Below are positions 35,627 through 47,365 of a stretch of 64,000 bases of DNA, piece by piece; the stretch's first letter is position 1; each line of letters starts with the position of its first letter. The position numbers and the translations under genes were made by a program. This DNA is from Xanthobacteraceae bacterium 501b (GTDB lineage: Bacteria; Pseudomonadota; Alphaproteobacteria; Rhizobiales; Xanthobacteraceae): the NCBI GenBank assembly GCA_000378025.1, contig KB899087.1:4920001-4984000 (forward strand), in the 5' to 3' direction. The notes below the pieces were generated by a model. The model did no database searches, was not told the DNA's origin, and saw only the letters and a program-made list of their open reading frames with translations.

Positions 35627-36079
35627 ATGGGCATGTCCGGAGGAGCAGGAGGCGGCTGGCACTCGCGGCGTTCGCGCCGTCGCGCGGGCGGCGCCGTCAT
35701 GTCCGAGATCAACGTCACGCCGATGGTCGACGTGATGCTGGTGCTGCTGATCATCTTCATGGTCGCCGCGCCCATGCTCACCACGGGCGTGCCGCTCGAC
35801 CTGCCGCAGACCGAGGCCAAGGCGGTGCCGCAGGAAAGCGCGCCGCTGATCGTCAACATCACCAAGGACGGCAAGATTTTCCTGCAGGACACTGAAATCC
35901 CCGTCGACGAGCTGGTGCCGAAGCTGCAGGCGATCGGCAAGGCGGGCTATGAGGAGCGCATCTTCGTGCGTGCCGACAAGAGCCTCGACTATGGCTCGGT
36001 GATGCGTGTGATGGGCCGCCTGTCCGGCGCCGGGTTCAAGCGCGTGGCGCTGGTCTCCGAAGTCGAGCAGGGAGGCTGA
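35627..36079 (+). CDS. tolR: Tol-Pal system protein TolR
   Basis: A 150-residue ExbD/TolR protein: one membrane helix with the proton-carrying Asp (INVTPMVDVMLVLLIIFMV), then a periplasmic domain (TTGVPLDLPQTEAKAVPQ, IFVRADKSLDYGSVMRVMG). It pairs with TolQ, 3 bases upstream, and precedes tolA by 3 bases. A Gly/Arg-rich start (SGGAGGGWHSRRSRRRAGG) forms the cytoplasmic tail. Confidence 0.96.
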   Translation: MGMSGGAGGGWHSRRSRRRAGGAVMSEINVTPMVDVMLVLLIIFMVAAPMLTTGVPLDLPQTEAKAVPQESAPLIVNITKDGKIFLQDTEIPVDELVPKLQAIGKAGYEERIFVRADKSLDYGSVMRVMGRLSGAGFKRVALVSEVEQGG

Positions 36080-36082
36080 CGC

Positions 36083-37066
36083 ATGAAGGCGGGCTTCCTT
36101 TCCTCGGCGGCGCTTCACGTCGGCATTATCGGCTTCATGGCGGTCTCCTTCGCGTCTCCCTCGCCCTATGAGGCGACGCCGGCCGAATCCATGCCGATCG
36201 ACATCATCTCCGATGCCGAAATGTCGAAGATGATGGCCGGCAAGAAGGATGCGCCGAAGGAAGCGCCCAAGCCCGTCGTCGAGAAGAAGGCCGACACGCC
36301 CAAACAGGCGGAGAATCTCGAATCGAAGGTCTCCGAAAAGCCCGAGGTGAAGGCCGCGAACGAGCCTTCCACCCCGCCGCCGCCGCCCCCGCCGCCCCCC
36401 GAGGCCAAGCCGGCCGAGCCCAAGCCGCCGGCGGCCCGGGCCGAGGCCCAGCCCGCCCCGCCGCCGCCGCCGGACGCGGAGGCGCTCGCCGCCAAGCCGC
36501 CCGAGCCGCCGAAGGACCAGCCCAAGCCGCAGGAGCAGGCGCAGGCGACCCCGCCGCCGCCCAAGCCGCCGCAGAAGCCGAAGAACATTCCGCCCAAGGT
36601 GGTGCAGGAGCCGGCGCCCGAGCGCGACTTCAACCCGAACCAGATCGCCGCCCTGCTGAACAAGCAGGACCCCCGGCGCATGGCGGCACTGGGCGAGACG
36701 ATCAACAACTCCGCCTCGCTCGGCGCCTCCGCCGGCACGGCCACTACGCTGTCGCAGACCGAGATCGACGCGCTGCGCGCCTATATCGCCCGCTTCTGGA
36801 AGCTGCCGGCCGGCGCGGTCGATGCCGCGCAGGTCACGGTGGTGTTCAAGATCGTGCTGAGCCCGGACCGCAGGATGGTCGGGGCGCCGCAGCTGGTCGA
36901 GGTGCAGGGCGGAAGCAACCCCTATGGGCCGATCGTGCGCGAGACGGCCCAGCGGGCGCTGTACGAGATCGCCAATCAGCCTAATCCGTTCCCCATGCTG
37001 CGTGCCGATCGTTACGACACGTGGAAGGAACTGGAGCTGGGGTTCAACCCGGCCATGCTTCATTGA
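36083..37066 (+). CDS. tolA: TolA, TonB-type C-terminus
   Basis: A 327-residue envelope-spanning protein. An N-terminal helix ([18 protein letters not shown]) is followed by a long Pro/Lys/Ala-rich rod (about 50-180) with several polyproline runs, and by a C-terminal domain ([34 protein letters not shown]). It carries energy from TolQR to Pal and TolB. The rod is proline-rich, unlike the Ala/Lys helix of E. coli TolA. GGAGG lies 7 bases before the start. Its stop overlaps an in-frame ATG of tolB. Confidence 0.92.
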   Translation: MKAGFLSSAALHVGIIGFMAVSFASPSPYEATPAESMPIDIISDAEMSKMMAGKKDAPKEAPKPVVEKKADTPKQAENLESKVSEKPEVKAANEPSTPPPPPPPPPEAKPAEPKPPAARAEAQPAPPPPPDAEALAAKPPEPPKDQPKPQEQAQATPPPPKPPQKPKNIPPKVVQEPAPERDFNPNQIAALLNKQDPRRMAALGETINNSASLGASAGTATTLSQTEIDALRAYIARFWKLPAGAVDAAQVTVVFKIVLSPDRRMVGAPQLVEVQGGSNPYGPIVRETAQRALYEIANQPNPFPMLRADRYDTWKELELGFNPAMLH

Positions 37067-37092
37067 TGCCCGTTTTTTTCGAGGTACCCAGA

Positions 37093-38463
37093 ATGTCGCG
37101 GCGTTTTCCCCTTGAAGCCAACGGCCTTGTCGGTCGCCGGTCGGTCCTCGTCGGCATGGCGGCGCTTGGCGGGGCCGGGCTTGGCGGGGCCGTACTGGCG
37201 CCGGATCTGGCGCGTGCCGCCGTCCGCCTCGACATCACCTCGGGCACGGTGCAGCCGCTGCCCATCGCCATCACCGAATTTGTCGGCGGCGGCAGCCCGC
37301 AGGACATCGAGGCCGGCCGGGGCGTTACGCAGATCATCTCCGCCGATCTGCGCCGCTCGGGCCTGTTCGCCCCGATCGACCCCGCCGCCTTTGTCGAGAA
37401 GATCGCCAATCCGGACGCCTCGCCGCGCTTCCAGGACTGGCGCGTCATCAACGCGCAGGCGCTCGTCACCGGCCGCATCACCCGCCAGCCGGACGGGCGG
37501 GTGAAGGCGGAATTCCGCCTGTGGGACGTGTTCGCCGGCCAGCAGCTGATCGGCCAGCAATATTTCACCCAGCCGGAGAACTGGCGCCGGGTGGCGCATA
37601 TCATCGCTGACGCGATCTATGAGCGGCTCACCGGCGAGAAGGGCTATTTCGACACCCGCATTGTCTTCGTCGACGAGAGCGGGCCGAAGGAAAAGCGGAT
37701 CAAGCGCCTCGCCATCATGGACCAGGACGGCGCCAACGTGACCTATCTCACGCGCGGCGACGACCTCGTGCTGACCCCGCGCTTCTCGCCGACCAGCCAG
37801 GAAATCACCTATATGAGCTATGGAAACGGCGAGCCGCGCGTTTTCCTGCTCAACATCGAGAACGGCCAGCGCGAGGTGGTCGGCAACTTCCCCAATATGA
37901 GCTTCTCGCCGCGCTTCGCCCCCGACGGCCAGCGGGTGATCCTGAGCCTGCAGCAGGGGGCGGATTCCAACATCTTCGTGATGGACCTGCGCTCCAAGGC
38001 AACCACACGGCTGACCGACACCGCCGCCATCGACACCGCGCCCTGCTACTCGCCTGACGGCACGCAGATCTGCTTCGAGAGCGACCGCGGCGGCGGCTCG
38101 CAGATCTACCTGATGAATCCCGACGGCTCGAACCAGCGCCGCATCTCCTTCGGCGACGGGCGTTATTCTACGCCGGTCTGGTCGCCGCGCGGGGATGTGA
38201 TCGCCTTCACCAAGCAGGCGCAGGGGCGTTTCGCCATCGGGCTGATGCGGCCGGACGGCTCGGGCGAGCGAATCCTGACCGAGGGCTACCACAATGAAGG
38301 GCCGACCTTCGCGCCGAACGGGCGGGTGATCATGTTCTTCCGCGATGCGGGGGGCGGGGGTGGTCCGCAGCTCTATACGGTGGACATCACCGGCTATAAC
38401 GAGCAGCGCGTGCCGACCCCGAGCTACGCTTCCGACCCGGCCTGGTCGCCCTTGCGCTCCTGA
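37093..38463 (+). CDS. tolB: Tol-Pal beta-propeller protein TolB
   Basis: A 456-residue periplasmic TolB. The N-terminal alpha/beta domain ([20 protein letters not shown]) is followed by a six-bladed propeller with WD-like repeats ([54 protein letters not shown]). The signal region reads [19 protein letters not shown], an RR pair before a hydrophobic stretch, which suggests Tat rather than Sec export. ATG 37093 is chosen because GAGG lies 8 bases ahead; ATG 37066, overlapping the tolA stop, is a possible alternative. Confidence 0.94.
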   Translation: MSRRFPLEANGLVGRRSVLVGMAALGGAGLGGAVLAPDLARAAVRLDITSGTVQPLPIAITEFVGGGSPQDIEAGRGVTQIISADLRRSGLFAPIDPAAFVEKIANPDASPRFQDWRVINAQALVTGRITRQPDGRVKAEFRLWDVFAGQQLIGQQYFTQPENWRRVAHIIADAIYERLTGEKGYFDTRIVFVDESGPKEKRIKRLAIMDQDGANVTYLTRGDDLVLTPRFSPTSQEITYMSYGNGEPRVFLLNIENGQREVVGNFPNMSFSPRFAPDGQRVILSLQQGADSNIFVMDLRSKATTRLTDTAAIDTAPCYSPDGTQICFESDRGGGSQIYLMNPDGSNQRRISFGDGRYSTPVWSPRGDVIAFTKQAQGRFAIGLMRPDGSGERILTEGYHNEGPTFAPNGRVIMFFRDAGGGGGPQLYTVDITGYNEQRVPTPSYASDPAWSPLRS

Positions 38464-38618
38464 GCGGGTTCTGTCAGGGAACGATTAACCATAAGCGGCG
38501 GTTTACGGCACGGTCGTGAAATTGGCGTAGTTCAGCAAGGTTTCGTAAAGCACGACGGAACATTGATGAACGCCAGCAGCCAGTCGGCAGATCAGTCGGG
38601 AATTCAGGAGTCAGCGGT

Positions 38619-39113
38619 ATGATCCGTATGTTGCGCCATCTGGGCGGCGCGCGCGTCGCCTTCATCGTCGGTTTCGCGATGCTCGCGGCCGCCTGCGCCA
38701 AGAACCCGATGGACGGGGCCGGCACGGCTCTCGGTTCGGCGCCTCCCGGCAGCCCGCAGGAGTTCATCGTCTCGGTCGGCGACCGCGTGTTCTTCGAGAG
38801 CGACCAGACCGGCTTGACGCCGCAGGCGCAGGCGACGCTCGACAAGCAGGCGCAGTGGCTGAACCAGTATGCCCGCTACAGCTTCACCATTGAAGGCCAT
38901 GCCGACGAGCGCGGCACCCGCGAATACAACATCGCCCTCGGCGCTCGCCGCGCCCAGAGCGTGCGCGATTATCTCGTCCAGCGCGGCGTCGCCGCCAACC
39001 GCATGCGCACCATTTCCTACGGCAAGGAGCGCCCGGTCGCGGTCTGCAACGACATCTCCTGCTGGTCGCAGAATCGCCGCGCCGTCACCGTGCTGAACGC
39101 CACCGGCACCTGA
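38619..39113 (+). CDS. pal: Peptidoglycan-associated lipoprotein Pal
   Basis: A 164-residue outer-membrane lipoprotein. The lipobox LAAAC gives a mature Cys near residue 27, and the OmpA-like domain carries the peptidoglycan-binding motif FTIEGHADERGTREYNIALG, NRMRTISYGKERPVA and NRRAVTVLN. Pal anchors the outer membrane to the wall and is repositioned to the septum by TolB/TolA. AGGAGTCAGCGGT precedes the ATG. A 155-base gap from tolB leaves room for a separate promoter. Confidence 0.96.
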   Translation: MIRMLRHLGGARVAFIVGFAMLAAACAKNPMDGAGTALGSAPPGSPQEFIVSVGDRVFFESDQTGLTPQAQATLDKQAQWLNQYARYSFTIEGHADERGTREYNIALGARRAQSVRDYLVQRGVAANRMRTISYGKERPVAVCNDISCWSQNRRAVTVLNATGT

Positions 39114-39303
39114 TCGCCGGATCCGCGCGTCCACGTGACCCGGCTCGCCCTGCGGGCCGGGTTTCGTGTTTCTGGAGCGTTGTCCGGGGTCATCACGTGC
39201 AACGGGATGACCCTGGGTCAAACTTTGGACGCGATCGGCCCGGTATGCTCAAATGGAAAGCGCGCGGCCTCCTGCCGCCGCTCCGCTGCTCCCGTTCCAG
39301 TGC

Positions 39304-40158
39304 ATGGCCATGATGACCGTCCGCCCGCTTCGCTTCGCCGCTCTCGTTCTTGTCGCCGCTCTCGCTGCCTCTTCCGCGCCGTTCGAGGCCGCGCAGGCGC
39401 AGGCGGACAACAATTTCTTCGGCAATCTCTTCAAGCCGCCGGGACAGGTGCGCGCGGGCAACCAGCCGGCGCAGGTTGAAGAAACCGACAGCCTCCTCAC
39501 CCGAATCGACCGGCTGGAAAACCAGCTGCGGCAGATGACCGGCCAGATGGAGCAGCTGCAATTCCGCAACCAGCAGCTTGAGCAGCAGGTGCGGCTGCTG
39601 CAGGGCGGCACCGGCGCCGGGCCGGCTGCTGCTGCCGGCCGGCCCGACGTGTTCGATCCCGCCGCGCAGGCAGGGGCGGCCGGTGCGCCGCGCCCGCTGG
39701 GAGCCACCGCCCCGAGCGGCGCGCCGATGGACCTCGGCACCCTGTCGGGCGCCGCGGCGGGCGCCCAGCCGGCAGCCTCTCCGAAGGAGATGTTCGACCT
39801 CGGCTTCGGCGCGCTCCAGCGCCAGGATTATGCCGGCGCGGGCCAGACCTTCGAGCAGTTCGTCAAGCTCTACCCAACGGACCGCGCCACGCCGGACGCC
39901 TATTACTGGCTGGGCGAGAGCCAGTATCTGCGCAAATCCTACAAGGAAGCGGCGCAGAATTTCCTCAAAGTGTCGACCGACTTCCCCAATGCGGTGAAGG
40001 CGCCGGATGCCCTGCTGCGGCTCGGCCAGTCGCTCGCGGCGATCGGCGAGAAAGACGCTGCCTGCGCGACGCTGAACGCTGTCGGCAACAAATACCCGCG
40101 CGCTTCGGCAACGGTGAAGCAGGGGGTGGAGCGTGAGCAGAAGCGCGCCGGCTGCTGA
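39304..40158 (+). CDS. cpoB: Tol-Pal system coordinator CpoB (YbgF)
   Basis: About 284 residues. A signal peptide (ALVLVAALAASSAPFEAAQA) is followed by an N-terminal trimerising coiled coil (LLTRIDRLENQLRQMTGQME, QQLEQQVRLLQG), a low-complexity linker and C-terminal TPR repeats (DLGFGALQRQDYAGAGQTFE, AYYWLGESQYLRKSYKEAA, ALLRLGQSLAAIGEKDAAC). CpoB coordinates Tol function with PBP1B during septal wall synthesis. The true start among 39253, 39304, 39310 and 39313 cannot be decided; none has a strong ribosome site. The 3' end overlaps tilS by 26 bases. Confidence 0.9.
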   Translation: MAMMTVRPLRFAALVLVAALAASSAPFEAAQAQADNNFFGNLFKPPGQVRAGNQPAQVEETDSLLTRIDRLENQLRQMTGQMEQLQFRNQQLEQQVRLLQGGTGAGPAAAAGRPDVFDPAAQAGAAGAPRPLGATAPSGAPMDLGTLSGAAAGAQPAASPKEMFDLGFGALQRQDYAGAGQTFEQFVKLYPTDRATPDAYYWLGESQYLRKSYKEAAQNFLKVSTDFPNAVKAPDALLRLGQSLAAIGEKDAACATLNAVGNKYPRASATVKQGVEREQKRAGC

Positions 40159-41188
40159 GGCCGCGCCCGCCGACCCTGCCAACGGCCCTGACGCGGCCGG
40201 CCTCGCGGCGCTCTTTGCGCCCTTCACTGCTCATGCCGATGTTCTGCTCGCGGTGTCAGGCGGACCCGATTCGACCGCGCTGCTGCTGCTGGCCCATCGC
40301 TGGCGCACCCAGTGCGGCGCGACGACCCGGCTGCACGTTGCCACAGTGGACCATGGCCTGAGGGCCGAATCACGCGCCGAGGCGCGGGATGTCGCCGCGC
40401 TGGCGCAGCGTCTGGGCCTGCCGCACGCCGTTCTCGACCTTGCCGCCCCGCTGCCGGGCACCCGCCTGCAGGAGGCGGCACGCGATGCGCGCTATGACGC
40501 GCTGGCCGCCTATGCGGCGGCGATCGGCGCCAGCGCGCTTGCCACCGCCCACACGCGCGACGACCAGGCTGAGACGGTGCTTTTTCGGCTGATGCGCGGT
40601 TCCGGCATTGGCGGGCTGGCCGGCATTCCCGCCGAGCGCCCGCTGGGAACGCTGACGCTGCTGCGTCCGCTGCTCGGCCGACCGAAGGCTGAACTGGTCG
40701 CGCTCTGCCAGGCGGCCGGCGTCGGCTGTGCCGAGGACCCCTCGAACAGCAATCCGCGCTTTGCCCGGGTGCGCCTGCGGGCGCTGCTGCCCTTGCTGGC
40801 GGCGGAAGGCCTTGATGCCGCCGCCGTGGAGCGCCTGGCGCGCCGCATGGCCCGGGCCGAGGCGGCGCTGGAGGCGGCGACAGACGCCGCCGCTGCCGCT
40901 CTCTGGCCGGCATGGCGCGACGGGGAGGAGCCGCTGGCTTTTCCCCGCGCCGGGCTTGCCGCCCTTCCCGAGGAGATCGCCCTGCGCCTGCTCGGGCGGG
41001 CGGTCGCGGCGGTGGGCACGGGGGCGGTGGAGCTTGGCAAGCTGGAGGCGCTGCTGGCTTTTATCGCCGGGCTGGGGCGAGACGAGCAGGGCGCCCGCAC
41101 CCTCGCTGGGGCGGTGGTGCGGGTGAACCGGCGGAGTGTCACACTGGCTCCCGCGCCCGCACGGCGACCCTCCGGTTCCGCCCGGTGA
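40133..41188 (+). CDS. tilS: tRNA(Ile)-lysidine synthase
   Basis: A 351-residue PP-loop ATPase that converts C34 of the CAU-anticodon tRNA-Ile to lysidine so that it reads AUA. The P-loop VLLAVSGGPDSTALLLL, HVATVDHGLRAESRAEA, ATAHTRDDQAETVLFRLMRG and DPSNSNPRFARVRLR are all present. The start is GTG 40133, preceded by AGGGGGTGGAGC and lying inside the end of cpoB, which suggests coupled translation. The C-terminal specificity domain is short, as usual in alphaproteobacteria. Confidence 0.94.
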   Translation: MSRSAPAAEAAPADPANGPDAAGLAALFAPFTAHADVLLAVSGGPDSTALLLLAHRWRTQCGATTRLHVATVDHGLRAESRAEARDVAALAQRLGLPHAVLDLAAPLPGTRLQEAARDARYDALAAYAAAIGASALATAHTRDDQAETVLFRLMRGSGIGGLAGIPAERPLGTLTLLRPLLGRPKAELVALCQAAGVGCAEDPSNSNPRFARVRLRALLPLLAAEGLDAAAVERLARRMARAEAALEAATDAAAAALWPAWRDGEEPLAFPRAGLAALPEEIALRLLGRAVAAVGTGAVELGKLEALLAFIAGLGRDEQGARTLAGAVVRVNRRSVTLAPAPARRPSGSAR

Positions 41189-41336
41189 CGCCGATTTGCG
41201 CGGAAGGTCGCAGGTGCCTTGCTCCCGGCATCTTGGCAATTACCCCTGCGCCACCTAAATTACGGAGCGACAAGGGAGGGCCGCCAGCGCCGGCGGTGCC
41301 CGCGCGTCGGTCAAATCCGACGCCGAAAGGGACATG

Positions 41337-43259
<1,923 letters not shown>

Positions 43260-43282
43260 TCCCCGTCGCGGGGTTAATTGAG

Positions 43283-43315
43283 GGGAAGGTCTGCGCAAGC
43301 AGATCTTCCCTTTTT
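43283..43315 (+). terminator. Rho-independent terminator of ftsH
   Basis: A 12-bp stem (GGGAAGGTCTGC/GCAGATCTTCCC, one wobble pair on the RNA) with a GCAA tetraloop is followed by TTTTT. It lies 23 bases after the stop. The rest of the 284-base gap to glmM shows no gene. Confidence 0.92.
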
Positions 43316-43543
43316 ATTTGTCGGCGACCGCGCCGAGCGGCAGGCGGGCGAAGTATCCCGCGAGATAAGATCGCGTGATCCTGGTCGCGCCGGCGTCAAG
43401 CGGCGTCTTTGACGGCCGGGCCGGCGCCGCAATGAACGCTTACACTTTGTGAAACCCTTGCGTGTAGGCTCGATGATAGAGAAGAGTAAGAACCGACGCG
43501 CCGATGGCGCACCGGGACGGCGTCGATTCGCATGAGGCAGGGC

Positions 43544-44887
43544 ATGGCACGCACATTATTCGGCACCGACGGGATTCGCGGCCGGGCCAACGGCATCATC
43601 ACGCCGGAACTCGCGCTGCGGGTCGGCATGGCCGCCGGGCTGGTGTTCCAGCGCGGCGACCACCGCCACCGTGTCGTCATCGGCAAGGACACGCGCCTTT
43701 CCGGCTACATGATCGAGAACGCGCTGGTCGCCGGCTTTACCGCCGTCGGCATGGATGTGCTGCTGCTCGGCCCGATGCCGACCCCGGCGGTGGCGATGCT
43801 CACCCATTCCATGCGCGCCGATCTCGGGGTGATGATCTCCGCCTCGCACAACCCCTATGACGATAACGGCATCAAGCTGTTCGGCCCCGACGGCTACAAG
43901 CTGTCCGACGAGCTGGAAACCCGGATCGAGGCGCTGATCAGCGGCGACATGGGCAGCATGCTCGCCCAGCCCGCCGATATGGGCCGCGCCAAGCGCATCG
44001 AAAGCGTGCACGCCCGCTATATCGAGTTCGCCAAGCGCACCTTGCCGCGCAACCAGTCCTTTGACGGCCTGAGGGTGGTGGTCGACTGCGCCAATGGCGC
44101 GGCCTATCGCGTCGCCCCGGAAGCGCTGTGGGAACTCGGCTGCGAGGTCATCACCATTGGCGACCAACCGGACGGCTTCAACATCAACCGCGATGTCGGC
44201 TCCACCGCGCCCGAGGCCTTGGCGGCCAAGGTGCGGGAAGTGCGGGCCGATATCGGCATTGCGCTGGATGGCGACGCCGACCGGGTGCTGATTGTCGACG
44301 AGAAGGGGCGGCTGGTGGATGGCGACCAGCTGATGGCCGTGGTGGCCGAGAGCTTCCACGAGGATGGGCGGCTTTCGCGCAACGGCATCGTCGCCACCGT
44401 GATGTCCAATCTCGGCCTGGAGCGCCATCTGGCCGATCTCGGCCTGACGCTCGCCCGCACGCCGGTGGGCGACCGCTATGTGCTGGAGCACATGCGCGCC
44501 CACGGCTTCAATGTCGGCGGCGAGCAGTCCGGCCACATCATCCTGTCGGATTATTCGACCACCGGCGATGGCCTGGTGGCGGCGCTGCAGGTGCTCGCCA
44601 TGGTGCAGCGCCGGCAGCGGCCGGTTTCGGAGGTGTGCCACCGCTTCGAGCCGCTGCCGCAGATCCTGCGCAATGTGCGCTACAAGAGCGGCCGGCCGCT
44701 GGAGAATGACGGCGTGCTCAAGGCGATCGCCGCCGCCGAGCTCAAGCTCAACAGCCATGGCCGGCTGCTGATCCGCCCCTCCGGCACCGAGCCGGTGATC
44801 CGGGTGATGGCCGAAGGCGACAATCGCGACCTGGTCGAGGCCGTGGTCAACGACGTGGTGGAAGCGGTCGGGCTGGCGGCGGCGTAG
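43544..44887 (+). CDS. glmM: Phosphoglucosamine mutase
   Basis: A 447-residue enzyme that converts glucosamine-6-phosphate to glucosamine-1-phosphate for UDP-GlcNAc, peptidoglycan and lipopolysaccharide synthesis. The start [17 protein letters not shown], the phospho-Ser loop [19 protein letters not shown], the Mg loop [23 protein letters not shown] and the C-terminal [15 protein letters not shown] are intact. ATG 43544 matches the family start and has GGCAGGGC ahead; ATG 43532 is four codons longer. Confidence 0.97.
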   Translation: MARTLFGTDGIRGRANGIITPELALRVGMAAGLVFQRGDHRHRVVIGKDTRLSGYMIENALVAGFTAVGMDVLLLGPMPTPAVAMLTHSMRADLGVMISASHNPYDDNGIKLFGPDGYKLSDELETRIEALISGDMGSMLAQPADMGRAKRIESVHARYIEFAKRTLPRNQSFDGLRVVVDCANGAAYRVAPEALWELGCEVITIGDQPDGFNINRDVGSTAPEALAAKVREVRADIGIALDGDADRVLIVDEKGRLVDGDQLMAVVAESFHEDGRLSRNGIVATVMSNLGLERHLADLGLTLARTPVGDRYVLEHMRAHGFNVGGEQSGHIILSDYSTTGDGLVAALQVLAMVQRRQRPVSEVCHRFEPLPQILRNVRYKSGRPLENDGVLKAIAAAELKLNSHGRLLIRPSGTEPVIRVMAEGDNRDLVEAVVNDVVEAVGLAAA

Positions 44888-44930
44888 GGCCGTTCGCTTG
44901 CCGAGAACCGTCGCCCATTAATTCCCCTCG

Positions 44931-45018
44931 CGCCGTCATGGCCGGGCTTGTCCCGGCCATCCACGATTCCTGATGAGGTGAAGGCGTGGATCCCCGGGTC
45001 GCGCCCGGGGATGACGGC
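44931..45018. repeat. REP-type element: two linked palindromes
   Basis: ATGGCCGGG/CCCGGCCAT (44938-44960) and ATCCCCGGG/CCCGGGGAT (44990-45012) lie 29 bases apart, bounded by GTCATG and GATGAC. The same layout recurs at 47226-47321. It separates glmM from the convergent choV. Confidence 0.85.
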
Positions 45019-45100
45019 CGGTTGCGCATCCGGCATGATGCTTGAGGCTATCGCGGCAGCGCGATGTTCCCGCTCCCGTCGGGGGAGAGGGCCTTGCCCC

Positions 45101-46297
45101 TCAGCCGTCCAGCCTTCTGAGCAATCCGCGATAGATCTCGTCATCGTCGCACAGGCCGGCGAGGCGGCCGAGGCTGTCGACAAGCAGGATCGGCAGGTCG
45201 GTGTGGCGCTTCAGCTCGATCGCCGCCTTCAGCTTGAGGTCGACCGGGGCGACGATGCAGTCGGCATCATGCGCCAGCTTGTCGTCGATCAGGCCGGCCT
45301 CGCCATCGGCCGAGGCGAGCACGCCCTGGCGGCCGTCGAGATCGAGCGAGATGGGCCGCCCTTCGGCGTCCACCTTCACCTTCACCCGTCCGCCCTTGTC
45401 GAGCACCACCTCGTCGCCCTGGCGGGCGAGGCTGGCGGCCGGGCGCATCACAGCCGTGCCGCGCAGCACGTTCAGCGGGTTCATGTGCTTGACGAATTCG
45501 GCGACATAGGCGGTGGCCGGGCGCAGCAATATGTCCTCCGCCGTGCCGGCCTGGACGATGCGTCCGCCCTCCATGATGGCGATCTTGTTGCCGAGCTTCA
45601 GCGCCTCGTCGAGATCGTGGCTGACGAAGACGATGGTCTTCTGAATGCGCCGCTGCAGATCGAGAAGCTCGTCCTGCAGTTTGTCGCGGATCAGCGGATC
45701 CAGCGCGGAGAACGGCTCGTCCATCAGCAATATGTCGGCATCGGTGGCGAAGGCGCGGGCGAGGCCGACGCGCTGCTGCATGCCGCCGGAGAGCTCGTTG
45801 GTGTATTTCTCGGCCCAGTTGGTCAGGCCGACCATGGCCAGCTTCTCGTCGACGATGCGGTTGCGCTCGGCCGCGCTCATGCCGCCGCGCAGTTCCAGCC
45901 CGAAGCCGACATTGTCGCGCACGGTGCGCCAGGGCAGCAGGCCGAACTGCTGGAACACCATGGACACGGTGTGCATGCGGATGTCGCGCAGCGTGTCCTC
46001 ACTGCAGCGGGCGACGTCGATGGCGGCGCCGTTATGCTCGACCAGCACCTCGCCGCGGGCCACCTCGTTCAGCCGGTTGATGGCGCGCAGGATGGTGGAC
46101 TTGCCGGAGCCGGAGAGGCCCATGAGCACGCAGATCTCGCCACGCTCAATGGCCAGGCTCACCCCCGCCGCGCCGAGCACGGCCCCGGTGGCGGCGAGGA
46201 TCTCGTCGCGTGAGCGGCCCTCGTCGATCAGCCTCAAGGCGTTCTTCTGGTCGGCGCCGAAGACGATGTCGATGTTGCGGAATTCAACGGCGGGCAT
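45101..46297 (-). CDS. choV: Choline/glycine betaine ABC transporter ATPase
   Basis: A 398-residue quaternary-amine importer ATPase of the ProV/OpuAA group. Motifs: Walker A LMGLSGSGKSTILRA, the VFQQFGLLPWRTV Q-loop, signature ELSGGMQQRVGLARA, Walker B ADILLMDEPFSALDP, and a C-terminal tandem-CBS region (about 280-398; LPILLVDSLGRLAGLCDDDE) that may sense ionic strength or ligand. It is the last gene of choX-choW-choV, 3 bases after choW. Confidence 0.93.
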   Translation of the reverse strand: MPAVEFRNIDIVFGADQKNALRLIDEGRSRDEILAATGAVLGAAGVSLAIERGEICVLMGLSGSGKSTILRAINRLNEVARGEVLVEHNGAAIDVARCSEDTLRDIRMHTVSMVFQQFGLLPWRTVRDNVGFGLELRGGMSAAERNRIVDEKLAMVGLTNWAEKYTNELSGGMQQRVGLARAFATDADILLMDEPFSALDPLIRDKLQDELLDLQRRIQKTIVFVSHDLDEALKLGNKIAIMEGGRIVQAGTAEDILLRPATAYVAEFVKHMNPLNVLRGTAVMRPAASLARQGDEVVLDKGGRVKVKVDAEGRPISLDLDGRQGVLASADGEAGLIDDKLAHDADCIVAPVDLKLKAAIELKRHTDLPILLVDSLGRLAGLCDDDEIYRGLLRRLDG

Positions 46298-46300
46298 GGC

Positions 46301-47152
46301 TCAACCCTTTCGCGAGCGCCGCTCGGGCCGCTTGCAGACGCGGTCGAGCACGATGGCGAGGACGACGATGGCGAGGCCAGCCTCGAAGCCCATGGCGATG
46401 TTCACCGAATTCAGCGCCCGCACCACCGGCTTGCCGAGGCCGTCGGCGCCGACCAGAGCGGCGATGACCACCATGGACAGGCTGAGCATGATGCACTGGG
46501 TGATGCCGGCCATGATGGTGGGCAGCGCATAGGGCAGCTCCACCTTGAACAGCAGCTGGGTCTTGGTGGCGCCGAAGGCCTTGCCGGCTTCATAGAGCGC
46601 CGGCGGCACCGAGGAGATGCCGAGATGGGTGAGGCGGATCGGGGCGGGAATGGAGAAGATGACGGTCGAGATCAGCCCCGGCACCGCGCCCAGCCCGAAA
46701 AGCACAAGCGTGGGAATGAGATAGACGAAGGTCGGGATGGTCTGCATCAAATCGAGGATCGGCCGGATGGCGGTGTAGAGCCAGGGCCGGTGCGCGGCGG
46801 CGATGCCGATCGGGACGCCGACGACGACGCAGACCAGCGTGGCGCAGATGACCAGTGAGAGCGTCTCCATCGTCGCCGACCAGTAGCCGAGATTGGTGAC
46901 GAGGAGCAGCGCGCCGACGATGAACACCACCAGCCCGATGGAGCGGTGCACCAGCCAGGCGGCGAGGCCGAACAGCGCGATGAGGAGCAGCGGCGGCACC
47001 CAGAGCAGCGCTTCGGTGAAGCCGCCGATCAGCGCGCCCAGCACCAGCGAGACGAAATCAAAGAAGCCCTGACCATGGGTGGTGAGCAGGTCGACGAAGT
47101 CGCGGAGCCAGAGTCCCAGCGGAATCTTGTGCTCGGTCAGCCAGTCATACAT
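46301..47152 (-). CDS. choW: Choline/glycine betaine ABC transporter permease
   Basis: A 283-residue ProW-type permease with an N-terminal soluble start (MYDWLTEHKIPLGLWLRDFV) and about six or seven helices. The coupling loop EAGKAFGATKTQLLFKVELP and TIMAGITQCIMLSLSMVVIA are typical of binding-protein-dependent permeases. It forms the membrane path of ChoXWV. A 213-base gap carrying a REP element separates it from choX. Confidence 0.93.
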   Translation of the reverse strand: MYDWLTEHKIPLGLWLRDFVDLLTTHGQGFFDFVSLVLGALIGGFTEALLWVPPLLLIALFGLAAWLVHRSIGLVVFIVGALLLVTNLGYWSATMETLSLVICATLVCVVVGVPIGIAAAHRPWLYTAIRPILDLMQTIPTFVYLIPTLVLFGLGAVPGLISTVIFSIPAPIRLTHLGISSVPPALYEAGKAFGATKTQLLFKVELPYALPTIMAGITQCIMLSLSMVVIAALVGADGLGKPVVRALNSVNIAMGFEAGLAIVVLAIVLDRVCKRPERRSRKG

Positions 47153-47225
47153 CGGTTGCGTCCCCCCGCGGCGATGAGCAAATTTATCTCGCCGTGGCCG
47201 AGCGGACCTCCGGCGTTGCTATCCC

Positions 47226-47321
47226 TCGTCATGGCCGGGCTTGACCCGGCCAACTCAGTCGTTCGCGTTGCTCGCCCTCAGGCCGAAGGCTGTCATCCCG
47301 GGGCGAGGCCCGGGGATGACG
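47226..47321. repeat. REP-type element between choX and choW
   Basis: TGGCCGGG/CCCGGCCA (47232-47252) and GTCATCCCGGG/CCCGGGGATGAC (47292-47320) repeat the arrangement at 44931-45018. Elements of this kind inside operons often stabilise upstream mRNA, which would favour excess binding protein over permease. Confidence 0.85.
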
Positions 47322-47365
47322 GCCTGACGTGGCTCCCTCGCGCGCGGAGGGGAGCCATCATGTGC

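Noticed and set aside
40133..40158. cpoB-tilS overlap as evidence of a fusion or frameshift
   Set aside because: Both proteins are full length with normal ends; the 26-base overlap with a GTG start is ordinary translational coupling.
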